Assembly: GCF_018881755.1 (NCBI RefSeq)
Contig: NZ_JACVPS010000005.1
Span: forward strand, 1 to 64,000
Source of the DNA: Polynucleobacter finlandensis
Lineage (GTDB): Bacteria > Pseudomonadota > Gammaproteobacteria > Burkholderiales > Burkholderiaceae
Reading direction: 5' to 3'
DNA length: 64,000 nucleotides
A program made the translations under genes and the position numbers. Below, in pieces: positions 28,505-38,936 of this stretch. The notes below the pieces were generated by a model. The model searched no databases. It was not told where the DNA came from and worked only from the letters and a program-made list of their open reading frames with translations. Position 1 is the stretch's first letter, and each line of letters opens with the position of its first letter.

Positions 28505-29680
28505 TTGAACCAGCAGGAATATCAACTCGAGATTATTGGAAACCTTGCTGAAGTATCCGCAGGCGAGTGGAATGCCATTGTTCCAGCCAATGCAGGCCCT
28601 TTCTTAAGCTATGCATTTCTCAGTGCACTAGAGCACTGTGGTTGCGTTGGTGAAAACACCGGCTGGCAACCTGCTCACCTGGTTTTAAAATCACCCGACA
28701 GCACCAAGCTCATAGGTGCCATGCCGCTCTATCTCAAACAGCATTCTTATGGTGAATTTGTTTTCGATTGGTCTTGGGCTCAAGCCTATGAGCAACACGG
28801 TATGCAGTATTACCCTAAAGCCCTCTGCGCAATCCCGTTTACCCCTGTGCAAGGTCAAAGACTGCTTTGTGGCAGCAGTGAAGATGCTCCACAGATACGC
28901 GCGACCCTTCTTACCGGTCTGAAGAGCATAGTTAACCAAAATAAACTCTCCTCTGCCCATATTCTCTTTCCAGAACAATCTGAAATTGATTCCATGCTGC
29001 AACAAGGATTTATGTTGCGAGATTCAGTGCAATTTCATTGGCAAAACCACGACTATAAAGATTTCGATCAATTTTTAGCTATCTTGACGATGAAGCGCCG
29101 TAAAAATATACGTCGCGAGCGTGCCATAGTTGCAGCTCAAAATATTAGCTTTACCCATATACCAGGTGTAGAGACAGTTAAAGCCGATTGGGAATTTTTC
29201 TATCGCTGTTATGAAAACACTTATCTAGAGCATCAATCTTCGCCCTACCTGACCGAGTCCTTCTTTAAAGAACTAGCTAGCACGATGCCCGAGAATTTGC
29301 ATTTGATCATAGCCAGTAAAGATGCTCAACGTCTCGCCTGTTCATTGCTGATTGTGGATAAGCTCAATGCAAAGGCATACGGTAGATATTGGGGTGCACT
29401 TGAACACATCGATTGCCTCCATTTTGAAACTGCTTACTATCAAGCAATTGAATATTGCATTCAGGAAAACATTCAGATCTTTGAAGGTGGCGCCCAAGGT
29501 GAGCACAAAATGGCAAGAGGTTTTATGCCAACCACAATCCATTCTGCCCATTGGATTGCAGATCCACAATTCTCTAAAGCCATCAAATTATTTTTAGAGC
29601 GTGAGCATCATGGTATTGCGGCTTATGTTGATGAGCTCGCGGAGCACAGTCCACTGAAATCGTCTACAGTAGCGCTATGA
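28505..29680 (+). CDS. DUF482/GNAT-like (BioF2-type) protein
   Basis: 391 residues from a TTG start (in frame from the end of gloA). N-acyltransferase-like fold of the DUF482/FemAB-related family: ANAGPFLSYAFLSALEHCGCVGENTGWQPAHLVL, then LTMKRRKNIRRERA and FYRCYENTYLEHQSSPYLT, ending in EGGAQGEHKMARGFMPTTIHSAHWI. Such proteins may attach an amino acid or acyl group to an unknown acceptor. It is widely conserved in proteobacteria, often near the DUF1289 gene, with which it overlaps by 4 bases. Confidence 0.85.
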   Translation: MNQQEYQLEIIGNLAEVSAGEWNAIVPANAGPFLSYAFLSALEHCGCVGENTGWQPAHLVLKSPDSTKLIGAMPLYLKQHSYGEFVFDWSWAQAYEQHGMQYYPKALCAIPFTPVQGQRLLCGSSEDAPQIRATLLTGLKSIVNQNKLSSAHILFPEQSEIDSMLQQGFMLRDSVQFHWQNHDYKDFDQFLAILTMKRRKNIRRERAIVAAQNISFTHIPGVETVKADWEFFYRCYENTYLEHQSSPYLTESFFKELASTMPENLHLIIASKDAQRLACSLLIVDKLNAKAYGRYWGALEHIDCLHFETAYYQAIEYCIQENIQIFEGGAQGEHKMARGFMPTTIHSAHWIADPQFSKAIKLFLEREHHGIAAYVDELAEHSPLKSSTVAL

Positions 29681-29937
29681 CGCAATCTAGCAATCCAACA
29701 AACCAGAGCGGAGCTAATTCACTTTCCACTGGAGATGAGCACTCAGATTCACCATGTATTGGTGTTTGCACAACCCTATACGATGAGATATGTCAGGGTT
29801 GCGGTCGCACCCTAAATGAAGTGAGTAACTGGGTATTTTTTAGTCAGGAAGAAAAAGACCTAGTGTGGAAACGCATCCGTGCAGATGGCACAGCCATGCG
29901 CTTCCAGCGCCAAGCAAAAGACTCTAAAACTGCTTAA
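29677..29937 (+). CDS. DUF1289 domain protein
   Basis: 86 residues. A 29-residue disordered start is followed by [28 protein letters not shown], with four conserved cysteines (about residues 27, 31, 41 and 44) typical of DUF1289, probably a small zinc-binding or Fe-S-related domain. It overlaps the DUF482 gene (ATGA). It converges on the ABC-F gene, with a 4-base overlap at 29934-29937. Confidence 0.88.
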   Translation: MTQSSNPTNQSGANSLSTGDEHSDSPCIGVCTTLYDEICQGCGRTLNEVSNWVFFSQEEKDLVWKRIRADGTAMRFQRQAKDSKTA

Positions 29938-31541
29938 CCAGTAATAGCCTGGCTACGCAAATACTCTTCGTAAGTCCCTGAGTAGTCATTAATGGTGCCA
30001 TCCATTTTGACTTCTAAGATGCGGTTAGCTAAAGCAGACACGAATTCACGGTCATGAGAAACAAAAATGAGTGTGCCATCGTATTTCTCAAGAGCAATTT
30101 GCAAACTCTCAATGGATTCCATATCCATATGGTTGGTTGGCTCATCCATCGCTAAGACGTTATATTTTTGGAGCATGAGTTTACCCCAAATCATGCGGCC
30201 TTTTTCTCCACCAGAAAGGACTTTGACAGACTTGCCAATATCATCACCAGAGAACAATAAGCGACCTAGGGTGCCACGAATCACTTGATCGTCATCGCCT
30301 GTGTTGCGCCACCAATTCATCCAATCCATCAGCAACTCGTCTTTAGCGAAGAGTTCGGTATTGTCCTGCGGCATCACACCCACATTGGCATTCTCAGCCC
30401 ACTTCACATCGCCACTATCAGCAACAATGCCATCAAAGCGCTTGCTCAGAATCGTTTTGAGAAGCGTGGTCTTACCTGCACCGTTTTGACCAATGATGGC
30501 AACTTTCTCACCGGCACGAATAGCCAATTTAAAGTTCTTAAAAATGGTTCGGTCATAAGATTTAGTTAACGCGTTGCACTCGACAGCCATGTTGTGCAAC
30601 TTCTTCTCGGTGTCAAAACGAATAAATGGGTTTTGACGTGAAGAGGGTTTGATTTCTGTAATCTCAATTTTCTCTAATTGACGCTGACGCGATGTAGCCT
30701 GACGGGCTTTAGAGGCATTTGCAGAGAAGCGGCTAACGAAAGCCTGTAGTTCAGCAATCTTTTCCTTGGCTTTATCGTTCGAGCTCAGCTGTTGAGCGCG
30801 CGCTTGAACGGATGCAAGCATGTAGGAGTCATAGTTGCCTGGATACACTTTAAGTGTTCCAAAGTCCATATCAGCCATATGGGTACACACTTCATTTAAG
30901 AAGTGGCGATCATGAGAAATGATGACGATCGTACTTTTGATTTCATTGAGGATATCTTCAAGCCAATGAATCGAATGAATATCCAAGTTATTGGTTGGCT
31001 CATCAAGCAAGAGCACATCAGGATCTGAGAAAAGGGCTTGGGCAAGCAATACACGCAACTTCCAACCTGGGGCCACGTTGCTCATCAAACCATTGTGTTG
31101 ATCAATGGGAATGCCAATACCTAAAAGCAACTCCCCTGCTTTAGCTTCTGCTGTGTAGCCACCGTACTCGGCATAGCTGCCCTCGAGCTCTGCGGCGCGC
31201 ATGTAGTCTTCATCAGTAGCATCGGGGTTGGCATAGATGGCATCGCGATCAGCTGCGGCCTTCCACATCTCTTCATGCCCCATCATCACCACATCTAAAA
31301 CGCGTACATCTTCATAAGCAAATTGATCTTGGCGCAATTTACCAAGACGAATACCTGGATCCAGGCTGATGTTTCCGCTGGTTGGCTCTAATTCACCACC
31401 TAAGATTTTCATAAAAGTAGATTTACCGCAACCATTCGCGCCAATGAGGCCGTAGCGATTACCGCCGCCAAATTTAACGGAGATGTTCTCAAACAGGGGT
31501 TTTGCCCCAAACTGCATAGTGATATTAGATGCTGACAGCAC
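29934..31541 (-). CDS. ABC-F family ATPase (YbiT-like)
   Basis: 535 residues, soluble; two ABC ATPase domains joined by a charged linker. Domain 1 (about 1-235) has [10 protein letters not shown] and the [11 protein letters not shown]alker B; domain 2 (about 310-530) has [22 protein letters not shown] and [15 protein letters not shown] proteins bind the ribosome E-site and modulate translation. The length, the VMMGHEEMW insert and the [21 protein letters not shown] linker region are typical of YbiT. It is unlinked to membrane components, as expected. Confidence 0.93.
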   Translation of the reverse strand: MLSASNITMQFGAKPLFENISVKFGGGNRYGLIGANGCGKSTFMKILGGELEPTSGNISLDPGIRLGKLRQDQFAYEDVRVLDVVMMGHEEMWKAAADRDAIYANPDATDEDYMRAAELEGSYAEYGGYTAEAKAGELLLGIGIPIDQHNGLMSNVAPGWKLRVLLAQALFSDPDVLLLDEPTNNLDIHSIHWLEDILNEIKSTIVIISHDRHFLNEVCTHMADMDFGTLKVYPGNYDSYMLASVQARAQQLSSNDKAKEKIAELQAFVSRFSANASKARQATSRQRQLEKIEITEIKPSSRQNPFIRFDTEKKLHNMAVECNALTKSYDRTIFKNFKLAIRAGEKVAIIGQNGAGKTTLLKTILSKRFDGIVADSGDVKWAENANVGVMPQDNTELFAKDELLMDWMNWWRNTGDDDQVIRGTLGRLLFSGDDIGKSVKVLSGGEKGRMIWGKLMLQKYNVLAMDEPTNHMDMESIESLQIALEKYDGTLIFVSHDREFVSALANRILEVKMDGTINDYSGTYEEYLRSQAITG

Positions 31542-31640
31542 GGATGTTTTCTAGCTTTCTGAAATTCAATTCAAAGGGAATACCCCAGCAATGGGGGTAA
31601 AGTCCAATATTTTAACGGGTTAACGGCTTTAAAGCCAAAT

Positions 31641-32351
31641 TCAGACTTTGACCCGAAATGGGGTGAAATTCGTGTGAATGTCGTAGTGATCAACGCTTTC
31701 CTTGCGCTTCAGGGCGCCTACTACCCAATAGGTCAATGGCGTCGCTAGAACCTCCCAAGAGGTCTTTAGAACGTATTGCACTAATGCCACCTGTATGAGC
31801 TCTTGAATAGGCCAAATCCCGTAAAAAGCCAATACATAAAACAAGGAGGAGTCTACTAACTCACCGAAAGCAGTCGAGCCAATCGTTCTGACCCATAAAA
31901 AGCGTCCCTGGGTCCAGATTTTGAGCTTAGCCAACACATAGCTGTTAACAAAACTGCCACACCAAAAAGCCAGCATCGAGGCTAAAGCGATCCGCCAGGA
32001 ATTACCAAATACCGAGACCATGCCCTGTTGGTACTGAGCCATATATTCACCAGGGGCTACTGGAAGTGCAATCACAATTTGCGCCATGATGGCCGCAAAG
32101 GCCAATGCAGCAAATCCAGCCCAGACAGCCCTGCGATCATAGGCGTAGCCATATACCTCAGTCAGGATGTCCCCAAAAAAGTAAGAAATCGGGAAGAAAA
32201 GAATACCGGCGCCAAAAATGACAGGGCCAAAGTAAGGCAAATCAATCACAGCAGCCTTACCGGCGCCAATAAAGTTAGAGCACAACAGAACCACCACAAA
32301 GGCGGCCAAGATTAAGTCATAGTAACGATGGTGACTTCTGATGGCTGACAT
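31641..32351 (-). CDS. yhhQ: Queuosine precursor transporter (YhhQ)
   Basis: 236 residues, six hydrophobic segments, TIGR00697/YhhQ family of the ECF-like vitamin uptake group. Pattern: YYDLILAAFVVVLLCSNFIGAGKAAVI, FPISYFFGDILTEVYGYAYDRRAVWAGF and SSLFYVLAFYGIWP. In E. coli YhhQ imports preQ0/preQ1 for the queuosine modification of tRNA. It is located between an ABC-F and a glutaryl-CoA dehydrogenase gene; no functional link is seen. Confidence 0.93.
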   Translation of the reverse strand: MSAIRSHHRYYDLILAAFVVVLLCSNFIGAGKAAVIDLPYFGPVIFGAGILFFPISYFFGDILTEVYGYAYDRRAVWAGFAALAFAAIMAQIVIALPVAPGEYMAQYQQGMVSVFGNSWRIALASMLAFWCGSFVNSYVLAKLKIWTQGRFLWVRTIGSTAFGELVDSSLFYVLAFYGIWPIQELIQVALVQYVLKTSWEVLATPLTYWVVGALKRKESVDHYDIHTNFTPFRVKV

Positions 32352-32467
32352 GGCTTATGGGCTTTGGCGTGCTCTAGACGTTAAAAAATGGATAATAGAA
32401 GTAAGAATATAGCGATTCCTGAAAACGCACAGGACTCCTTATCAAAAATCAAATAGGACACAACATC

Positions 32468-33646
32468 ATGAGTAAACCGAGCTTTCATTGGGAAGACCCC
32501 CTCCTCCTTGACACCCAGTTGAGCGAAGAAGAGCGCATGGTTCGTGACGCAGCTGCTGAATACGCCCAACGCAAACTAGCGCCAAGAATTCATGATGCTT
32601 ATCGTAATGAAACGACTGATCCTTCCATTTTTCGTGAAATGGGCGAATTGGGTCTGCTTGGCATCACCATTCCAGAGCAATATGGCGGCGCAAACCTCAA
32701 TTACGTCTCTTATGGTCTGATTGCTCGGGAAATCGAACGGGTCGATTCTGGATATCGCTCCATGATGAGTGTTCAATCATCTTTAGTGATGGTCCCCATT
32801 AATGAATTTGGTAGCGAAGCACAAAAGCAAAAATATCTACCTAAATTAGCAAGTGGTGAATGGATTGGTTGCTTTGGATTAACCGAGCCAAACTACGGCT
32901 CTGATGCTGGCGGCATGATTACTCGCGCCAAGAAAGTTCCAGGCGGATTCTCTTTAACGGGTTCAAAGATGTGGATTTCCAATTCACCGATTGCTGATGT
33001 CTTTGTGGTGTGGGCTAAAAATGATGAAGGCGTGATACGCGGCTACATCCTTGAAAAAGGCATGAAGGGCTTAAGCGCTCCTAAAATCACTGGCAAGATG
33101 GGTCTACGCGCCTCCATCACTGGTGAAATCGTCATGGATGAAGTCTTCGTACCGACTGAAAATGAATTCCCCGAAATTACTGGCCTGAAAGGCCCATTTA
33201 CTTGTTTAAATTCTGCGCGTTACGGTATTGCATGGGGCGCTTTAGGCGCCGCTGAATGGTGCTGGCATGCTGCTCGTCAATACACGATGGATCGTAAACA
33301 ATTTGGCCGCCCTCTTGCTGCCAATCAGTTGATCCAAAAGAAGTTGGCCGACATGCAAACCGAAATTGCTCTTGGTTTGCAAGGCTGCCTACGTTTAGGC
33401 CGCATGAAGGATGAAGGTATTGCTTCTCCAGAGATTACGTCAATCATGAAACGCAACTCTTGCGGAAAATCTTTAGACATCGCCCGTATGGCTCGCGACA
33501 TGCACGGTGGGAATGGTATTTCAGATGAGTACGGTGTTGTGCGTCATATGCTCAACTTAGAAGTTGTGAATACCTATGAAGGCACTCACGATATTCATGC
33601 GCTGATTCTAGGTCGCGCACAAACCGGTATTCAGGCTTTTAGTTAA
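32468..33646 (+). CDS. gcdH: Glutaryl-CoA dehydrogenase
   Basis: Oxidatively decarboxylates glutaryl-CoA to crotonyl-CoA in lysine/tryptophan breakdown (FAD enzyme). 392 residues, acyl-CoA dehydrogenase fold with [18 protein letters not shown] and [20 protein letters not shown]. The catalytic Glu is in [21 protein letters not shown], and the family start [24 protein letters not shown] is specific to GcdH among acyl-CoA dehydrogenases. It converges on mnmH, sharing a 4-base stop overlap (33643-33646). Confidence 0.95.
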   Translation: MSKPSFHWEDPLLLDTQLSEEERMVRDAAAEYAQRKLAPRIHDAYRNETTDPSIFREMGELGLLGITIPEQYGGANLNYVSYGLIAREIERVDSGYRSMMSVQSSLVMVPINEFGSEAQKQKYLPKLASGEWIGCFGLTEPNYGSDAGGMITRAKKVPGGFSLTGSKMWISNSPIADVFVVWAKNDEGVIRGYILEKGMKGLSAPKITGKMGLRASITGEIVMDEVFVPTENEFPEITGLKGPFTCLNSARYGIAWGALGAAEWCWHAARQYTMDRKQFGRPLAANQLIQKKLADMQTEIALGLQGCLRLGRMKDEGIASPEITSIMKRNSCGKSLDIARMARDMHGGNGISDEYGVVRHMLNLEVVNTYEGTHDIHALILGRAQTGIQAFS

Positions 33647-34716
33647 GGCTTTACCGCTGCCATGATGGCCTTTGCTGACTTGGCAAAGGCCTCATCACCA
33701 TCATCATCTAACTGCACAAATTTTTCCGCGCTGTATTTAGGAAAGTTTCTCTCAATCGATGATTGATACGAGGGGTCGTAGTGCATCACCAACAACTCCT
33801 CTACGAGAGATTCGAAATGCTTTGCATCGATCTCTTCTTCCCACTTGGCTATTTGCACTTTGCCGTAACGAGAAGTGAGCAGCCCCAGCTTATGCTTAAA
33901 GCTATCTGTATCCGATAGAAAATGATGGTACTCACGAATCAGCCAAGAAACTCGGGTTTTGGTACTGGAGCGCAATTCAATACACTGGCCACTCCGAATC
34001 GTTTCCATTAGTGGATCGGGGATATGTACGCCGCCTACTTTTTTACTTTCAGACTCTACAAAAACAATCTGATTCTTATCTAGTGATTGAAAGGCATTCC
34101 AGAGTGCTGTCTCAAAACCTTTCTGCGTGGGCTGCTCAATATTGGGCTCGTTACCCAAGACAGAACCACGATGAATTGCTAGACCCTCAAGATCAAGCAC
34201 TTGAGCGCCAAGCTTTTGGATTTCGTGAAGGACGCGCGTCTTACCGCTGCCAGTCATGCCACAAATCACTTCAAAGGAAAAGTCTTTCGCGGCCTGATCC
34301 AAGTCATCAATCACCGTGCGACGAAATCCTTGATAACCACCTTCAAGTTGCATCGCTTTCCAACCAATACGATTCAGAATGTGTGTGAAAGCACCACTTC
34401 GCTCTCCACCACGCCAGCAATAGATTAACGGGCGCCACTCTCTTGGAAAATCAATGAAGGAGCTCTCTAGGTGATTGGCAATATTGCGAGAAACCAATGC
34501 GGCACCAAGCTTCTTCGCAGCAAAAGGAGAAACTTGTTTATAGAGAGTACCGATTTGTTCGCGTTCTTCATTATTGAGAACCGGGCAATTCATTGCGCCA
34601 GGGACATGGTCAAGGGCAAATTCTGCAGGTGAACGAACATCAATAATGACATCGAAGTGATTGCGTTCCGATCTGAAGCGATCGATCGATAGGATGTATG
34701 GATTGCTAGGCTGCAA
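33643..34716 (-). CDS. mnmH: tRNA 2-selenouridine synthase MnmH (SelU/YbbB)
   Basis: Replaces sulfur by selenium at the wobble 2-thiouridine of tRNA via a geranylated intermediate. 357 residues: an N-terminal rhodanese domain with active Cys in [15 protein letters not shown] and [21 protein letters not shown], then a P-loop domain with [14 protein letters not shown]. No selD (selenophosphate synthetase) is in the window, and without it the enzyme can still geranylate thiouridine. Position next to the sulfur region is probably coincidental. Confidence 0.94.
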   Translation of the reverse strand: MQPSNPYILSIDRFRSERNHFDVIIDVRSPAEFALDHVPGAMNCPVLNNEEREQIGTLYKQVSPFAAKKLGAALVSRNIANHLESSFIDFPREWRPLIYCWRGGERSGAFTHILNRIGWKAMQLEGGYQGFRRTVIDDLDQAAKDFSFEVICGMTGSGKTRVLHEIQKLGAQVLDLEGLAIHRGSVLGNEPNIEQPTQKGFETALWNAFQSLDKNQIVFVESESKKVGGVHIPDPLMETIRSGQCIELRSSTKTRVSWLIREYHHFLSDTDSFKHKLGLLTSRYGKVQIAKWEEEIDAKHFESLVEELLVMHYDPSYQSSIERNFPKYSAEKFVQLDDDGDEAFAKSAKAIMAAVKP

Positions 34717-34725
34717 GCAGCACTC

Positions 34726-35145
34726 CTAAACCATCTTCTGAAGAAGATATTGCGGCCAAGGAGTTGATTTATTGGTTTCTAGATCTACCCACACCATAGT
34801 TGCGCCGCCTTCTGCACTAATGACATCTGGGCTTGTGCTTAGAGACATTGAAGTAAAGAGGTCAACGCTGGATTTTCCAAGGTTGCCAATGTATGTCTTC
34901 AAAATGAGTTCACCCGGATAAGATAACTGTTGATAGAAATTACAAAAGCCATTCATCATCAGCATGGCAGCCTTTCCAGGCGCCACTTGTAAACCCAAGG
35001 TCTCAATCCACTCTACCCTAGCCTGCTCCATGTAACGAAAGTAAAGCGTGTTGTTGACATGACGTAGGGCATCCATATCACCCCAACGAATCGGCATGAG
35101 CATCTCATGCACAAGCCTCTTTTCTTTGGGTATCTCGATCCGCAT
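34726..35145 (-). CDS. YbgC/4HBT-type acyl-CoA thioesterase
   Basis: 139 residues, single hotdog fold. MPIRWGDMDALRHVNNTLYFRYMEQARVEWIE carries the Asp and HVNN motif of 4-hydroxybenzoyl-CoA thioesterase-like enzymes. It is located between mnmH (9 bases) and the DSP-like gene on the minus strand. The substrate is unknown. It could be the last or an unrelated gene behind the sulfur array. Confidence 0.85.
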   Translation of the reverse strand: MRIEIPKEKRLVHEMLMPIRWGDMDALRHVNNTLYFRYMEQARVEWIETLGLQVAPGKAAMLMMNGFCNFYQQLSYPGELILKTYIGNLGKSSVDLFTSMSLSTSPDVISAEGGATMVWVDLETNKSTPWPQYLLQKMV

Positions 35146-35152
35146 AGACTAC

Positions 35153-35497
35153 TTAGCGAACCTGTAAGGCTAATTGATAAAGATTGGTAGAGCGTGCACC
35201 CGATCGACAGAAGGCCAAGATCGGTTCTGGCATCGTTTTTATTAGACGGGCCATCTCAACAACTTGTTCAGGAGTAAATGCACCGCTAACGACTGGCAGA
35301 TATACATAGTGCAGACCAAGTCTTTCAGCTTCAGCGGCAATATCAGCATTCTTTGGTTGATCAGGGCCGCCTTCGTTATCAGGCCGGTTGTTAATCACAC
35401 TCTTGTAACCCTGTGCTGCAATCAGAGCAAGGTGACTAGGATCAATTTGACCAAGTGTACCGAATTGATCGTTATGACAGGCAATAGGAAGACTCAT
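35153..35497 (-). CDS. DSP-like/TIGR01244 phosphatase-fold protein (Blh N-terminal-like)
   Basis: 114 residues, dual-specificity phosphatase fold with the signature loop AFCRSGARSTNLYQLA (Cys about residue 96, then GxRS). This family occurs as the first domain of the BLH/persulfide-dioxygenase proteins and as separate genes next to them; it is thought to have a sulfur-transfer or phosphatase-like activity on low-molecular persulfides. Here it lies behind the YeeE/YedE genes of the sox array and completes the set with the persulfide dioxygenase at 45990. NGG-type alternative roles cannot be excluded. Confidence 0.85.
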   Translation of the reverse strand: MSLPIACHNDQFGTLGQIDPSHLALIAAQGYKSVINNRPDNEGGPDQPKNADIAAEAERLGLHYVYLPVVSGAFTPEQVVEMARLIKTMPEPILAFCRSGARSTNLYQLALQVR

Positions 35498-35551
35498 TTC
35501 AACCTCAAAAAATTAATCAGACAGAAGACGCTTAATACCTTTGATTCTAAA

Positions 35552-35989
35552 TCAGGCTGATTGCTTATGAGCTGTAAAAAAATGCTCACAGATCCACATG
35601 CCAGCAAGCATGGCAATCACAAAGACAAAAGCCTTGGCTTGACCAGACCCGATGGAAACAATGGCGGGACCTGGGCAAAAGCCTGCTATACCCCAACCAA
35701 CACCAAAAATGATGCTACCAATCACCAAGGGTTTTGAAATATCACGCCTGGTAGGCACATGCAGGGCGCCACCAAAAAAAGCCTGGCTGCGTTTAGTGAG
35801 TAAATAGAAGCCGGCCAAACCAACCAGTACTGCTCCACCCATCACAAATAACAGCGAAGGATCCCATGAACCAGCGAGATCTAAGAAGTTCAAAATCTTT
35901 TGCGGATTTGTCATGCCTGAAATAATCAGGCCAAAACCAAAAAATACGCCAATCAAATATTGGCTAATGAGAGTGAAGTGTTTTCTCAT
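35552..35989 (-). CDS. YeeE/YedE family transporter subunit (half 2)
   Basis: About 145 residues from ATG 35989; a TTG at 36001 inside the preceding gene is less likely. Four hydrophobic segments with the YeeE/YedE thiosulfate-transporter signature GFGLIISGMTNPQKILNFLDLAG and a conserved Cys in WGIAGFCPGPAIVSIGSG. It is a half-size member that probably pairs with the preceding half (35991-36428). The family imports thiosulfate or sulfane-sulfur compounds via conserved cysteines (TsuA-like). Part of the sox array. Confidence 0.85.
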   Translation of the reverse strand: MRKHFTLISQYLIGVFFGFGLIISGMTNPQKILNFLDLAGSWDPSLLFVMGGAVLVGLAGFYLLTKRSQAFFGGALHVPTRRDISKPLVIGSIIFGVGWGIAGFCPGPAIVSIGSGQAKAFVFVIAMLAGMWICEHFFTAHKQSA

Positions 35990-35990
35990 C

Positions 35991-36428
35991 TTAAGCCCCA
36001 ATCATGTGACGGATCACAAATACAGTGATGAAGCCTGCCAACATGAATGAAAGTGTAGCCACTAAAGAGCGTGGTGATAGGCGAGATAGCCCGCAAATGC
36101 CATGGCCGCTAGTACAGCCTGAGCCATAGGCAGACCCAAAGCCAACTAACAGACCAGCGACCACTGCTGCAGTCCAATCTGAATCAATGACTTGGATTGG
36201 ATGCATATCAAATAGCCAAACAGCCCAAAATGGCGCGCTTAATAAACCAAACACCATACTCAAGCGCCAAAGCACATCGCCATATTTGGGATGCAGTAAG
36301 CCTGAAATAATCCCGCTGATTCCAAGAATTCGGCCATGTAGATGTACATATAGCGCAGCAGCAAGACCCAGAATCATCCCGCCTAACAACGCCGGGCCAG
36401 GAGTAAATTCTAACCAGTTGATCTGCAT
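35991..36428 (-). CDS. YeeE/YedE family transporter subunit (half 1)
   Basis: 145 residues with four hydrophobic segments and the GGMILGLAAALYVHLHGRILGISGIISGLL signature, followed by GFGSAYGSGCTSGHGICGLSRLSPRSL with the conserved cysteines. It is translationally adjacent to the second half (one base between its stop and the next ATG), so the two halves probably form one pore. Inner membrane; part of the sox array. Confidence 0.87.
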   Translation of the reverse strand: MQINWLEFTPGPALLGGMILGLAAALYVHLHGRILGISGIISGLLHPKYGDVLWRLSMVFGLLSAPFWAVWLFDMHPIQVIDSDWTAAVVAGLLVGFGSAYGSGCTSGHGICGLSRLSPRSLVATLSFMLAGFITVFVIRHMIGA

Positions 36429-36452
36429 TGAATTTCCTATCTATGAAATCGA

Positions 36453-37574
36453 TTAATTGCAGGGGTTCGGAGCAAGTCGATATTGCAAATAGCGTAATGC
36501 CAAATATGCGCCCAAGAAAAACCCTGGTAAAGCTAAAAAAGATCCGAGCGCCAAGGTGGAAACACCACTGAGGCCTTGTCCAATAGTGCACCCTAAAGCA
36601 GTTACTCCGCCAAAACCCATCAGCGCACCGCCAATCAGGTGATTGGCTGTATCTTCGGGGTTGCGAAAAGTTTCCCAGCGAAACGATTTCGTTAAAAGTG
36701 CAACTACGGCCGAACCTGAAATCATGCCCATGACGGCAACCACTCCAATGGTGAGGACCTTTGATGTATCGCTATACATCATGAGCCAATCCAAGAAATA
36801 GGCATACGGAGCAACGAATGAAAGGCTTTCCATTTTTCCTGAATTCGTAGCTAAGAAAACCTCTTCTAAGGTATTCGGGTCTTCCGCTACAAAGGCAAAG
36901 TGTCCTGAGATAGCCCAAATAGAGCAGATGATGAGGCCGACGGTAATGCCAGCAAAAAGATTCTCAGCAGTCCAAAACGCCTTCTTAGCCAGTGCAAAAA
37001 TAATAAATGCAGAACCAATCACTAGGCCGAGAATAAGATGCAAAGAAGATCGCATCATGCCAGTTGAAGCGCTGAGCAAGCTTGGTAGGTCCTGAGGGGT
37101 ATTAAGATTGATAAAAACAGAATCTAGTGTATTGATGCGTATAACACCTAGGAAGCCACGGATCGTCATATAAGCGCTTAGACCAAGCGCCAGAAAAACA
37201 ATGACTGACTTAAGATTGCCGCCGCCAATGCGAATCAGCGTTTTACTTCCGCATCCAGAGGCTAAAACCATGCCAAAGCCAAATAAGATGCTACCAATAA
37301 TGGTTGAGAGCCAAAGAAACTTATTGCCGGTATAAAAACTCGTAAGCGGATCAATGAGGCCAATATAGGACATCACAGCAAAACCAATGATGGCTATCCC
37401 AATAGCAAGGAACCACTGCTTAAGACGATCCCAACTATTCATGATGAAAATATCTGAGACGGCACCCATGCTGCAAAAGCCCGTTTTTTGCATGGTCGCA
37501 CCAAGAATAAACGTCGCAATGAAGCTTGCAAGCAAAGCTGATTTAGTTAGTGAGGCAATATCTACAACATCCAT
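36453..37574 (-). CDS. YeeE/YedE family full-length thiosulfate transporter-like protein
   Basis: 373 residues with nine to ten hydrophobic segments in two repeated halves. ATMQKTGFCSMGAVSDIFIMNSWDRLKQW in the first and GFGMVLASGCGSKTLIRIGGGNLKS and FGGVTALGCTIGQGLSGVSTLALG in the second carry the conserved Cys residues thought to relay thiosulfate. TsuA-like. It is the third YeeE/YedE gene in this block, so the cell invests heavily in sulfur-compound transport. Part of the sox array. Confidence 0.9.
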   Translation of the reverse strand: MDVVDIASLTKSALLASFIATFILGATMQKTGFCSMGAVSDIFIMNSWDRLKQWFLAIGIAIIGFAVMSYIGLIDPLTSFYTGNKFLWLSTIIGSILFGFGMVLASGCGSKTLIRIGGGNLKSVIVFLALGLSAYMTIRGFLGVIRINTLDSVFINLNTPQDLPSLLSASTGMMRSSLHLILGLVIGSAFIIFALAKKAFWTAENLFAGITVGLIICSIWAISGHFAFVAEDPNTLEEVFLATNSGKMESLSFVAPYAYFLDWLMMYSDTSKVLTIGVVAVMGMISGSAVVALLTKSFRWETFRNPEDTANHLIGGALMGFGGVTALGCTIGQGLSGVSTLALGSFLALPGFFLGAYLALRYLQYRLAPNPCN

Positions 37575-37590
37575 GATCTAAAAATTCTGC

Positions 37591-37908
37591 TTAAGGTTTA
37601 AATTTATAAAATTGTTGATTGAGGTATTTTGAGACATCACTCTCATCCTCTGGAAAAAGATCTAATCGCAATTCACTATTGCAAACTGAAATCATCGAGT
37701 TTAATTTTGCGAGCGTTGTGACTTTACTGTCAGACCTGGTGTAGATCATGTCACCGTTTCCAAAACCCGTTTTCTTTGCATGGCAGGCATAGCATTTCTC
37801 TTGATCTATTACCTTGCCATTGGCAAGTGGCTCATTCGCAAATACGGATGAGCTCAGCAAAAATGTTGCCATCACTGCAAGTGCCAAGGATTTTATTAGA
37901 AACTTCAT
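37591..37908 (-). CDS. Small periplasmic monohaem cytochrome c
   Basis: 105 residues with a signal peptide (about 1-24) and a single haem motif CYACH (residues about 39-43). A C-terminal FPEDESDVSKYLNQQFYKFKP is typical for small c-type cytochromes near the sox and SQR genes. Likely electron carrier in the periplasm. Located 16 bases after the YeeE/YedE gene start on the same strand. No specific Met ligand is certain from sequence. Confidence 0.82.
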   Translation of the reverse strand: MKFLIKSLALAVMATFLLSSSVFANEPLANGKVIDQEKCYACHAKKTGFGNGDMIYTRSDSKVTTLAKLNSMISVCNSELRLDLFPEDESDVSKYLNQQFYKFKP

Positions 37909-37964
37909 GCAAATCAGGGATTTAGCGTTTAAAGCGCTATTTTAGAGCCTATATGACAAAACTG

Positions 37965-38900
37965 CTATTCGCCCTGAATGGAAAGGTAGATGTTATAGGC
38001 ATTCATCCTATTGGCAGACCGAAATAAAGGCATCCCCTCATACTCGGACCAGTCTGTCTTGGTATAGACCTCATCAAATGAATCCATATTTCTTGCGGCT
38101 TCACCCATAGACTCACGCAGATATCGTAAGTATTCACGGGTAAAGGCGATGTCTTGAGTTGGACTCGGTGAATAAGCACCATGCCCAGGAATCACGATCT
38201 TGGGTTTTAAGCCCTCAATACGGTCGAGCGACGCCAACCACCCTTTGCTATCAGCGTTGCCAACAAATGGAATACGACCTCTAAAAACAAGATCCCCGAC
38301 AAACAGGACGCTCTCACTAGGCACATAGACCATTAAATCTTCAGACGTATGCGCAGGACCTACTTTTGAAATCAAAAAATCTACTCCGCCAACTGTTAAT
38401 GTTTTTTCAGACTTGATCCACTGATCAGGAGCCACTAAGTGAGTACTTGAATTGACCCATGGAGCAAAATCTACTCTAGAGGATTCCAGTCTTTGGCGAG
38501 CTGCATCAGAATTTAAGTAGTCCTTACTGAGCTCTTGTGCGTATATTTTTGCACCTGTTTTTTTGAAAACTTGAAGGCCATATATATGGTCTGCATGGTA
38601 ATGGGTAACAATGACTGCTACCACTTTTTGTTTTGTGATTTTTGCAATCTCACTGAGCAACTTTTGCGCAAGAGCTGGCGATCCCAAAGCGTCTACTACC
38701 ACAACACCTTTAGGCGTTACTACAAACCCTGCATTAGAAATAAAGTTCTGGTTTTTACTCGAGCCCATTTCTGGGAAACCTTGAACAAAATAGGTATTTT
38801 GTGCAACCTGAATTGGCTTTAGATTAACAAGGTCAACGGGTTCGGCAAAGCAAAGGCTCGACAGAATGAGGCTCAATATCGAAGCAATAAAATACTTCAT
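37965..38900 (-). CDS. Periplasmic MBL-fold metallohydrolase (SoxH-like)
   Basis: 311 residues with a signal peptide (about 1-19) and the metallo-beta-lactamase fold: HYHADHIYG (residues about 100-108), GPAHTSEDLMVYVP and PGHGAYS. This resembles SoxH, found in sox clusters of unknown but perhaps accessory role. The gene is between soxB/dsrE and the cytochrome c. A role in hydrolysis of a sulfur ester or a thiol intermediate is inference. Confidence 0.85.
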   Translation of the reverse strand: MKYFIASILSLILSSLCFAEPVDLVNLKPIQVAQNTYFVQGFPEMGSSKNQNFISNAGFVVTPKGVVVVDALGSPALAQKLLSEIAKITKQKVVAVIVTHYHADHIYGLQVFKKTGAKIYAQELSKDYLNSDAARQRLESSRVDFAPWVNSSTHLVAPDQWIKSEKTLTVGGVDFLISKVGPAHTSEDLMVYVPSESVLFVGDLVFRGRIPFVGNADSKGWLASLDRIEGLKPKIVIPGHGAYSPSPTQDIAFTREYLRYLRESMGEAARNMDSFDEVYTKTDWSEYEGMPLFRSANRMNAYNIYLSIQGE

Positions 38901-38936
38901 TGATCGAAGGCTAGATAATGGATGACTTAAATCAAC

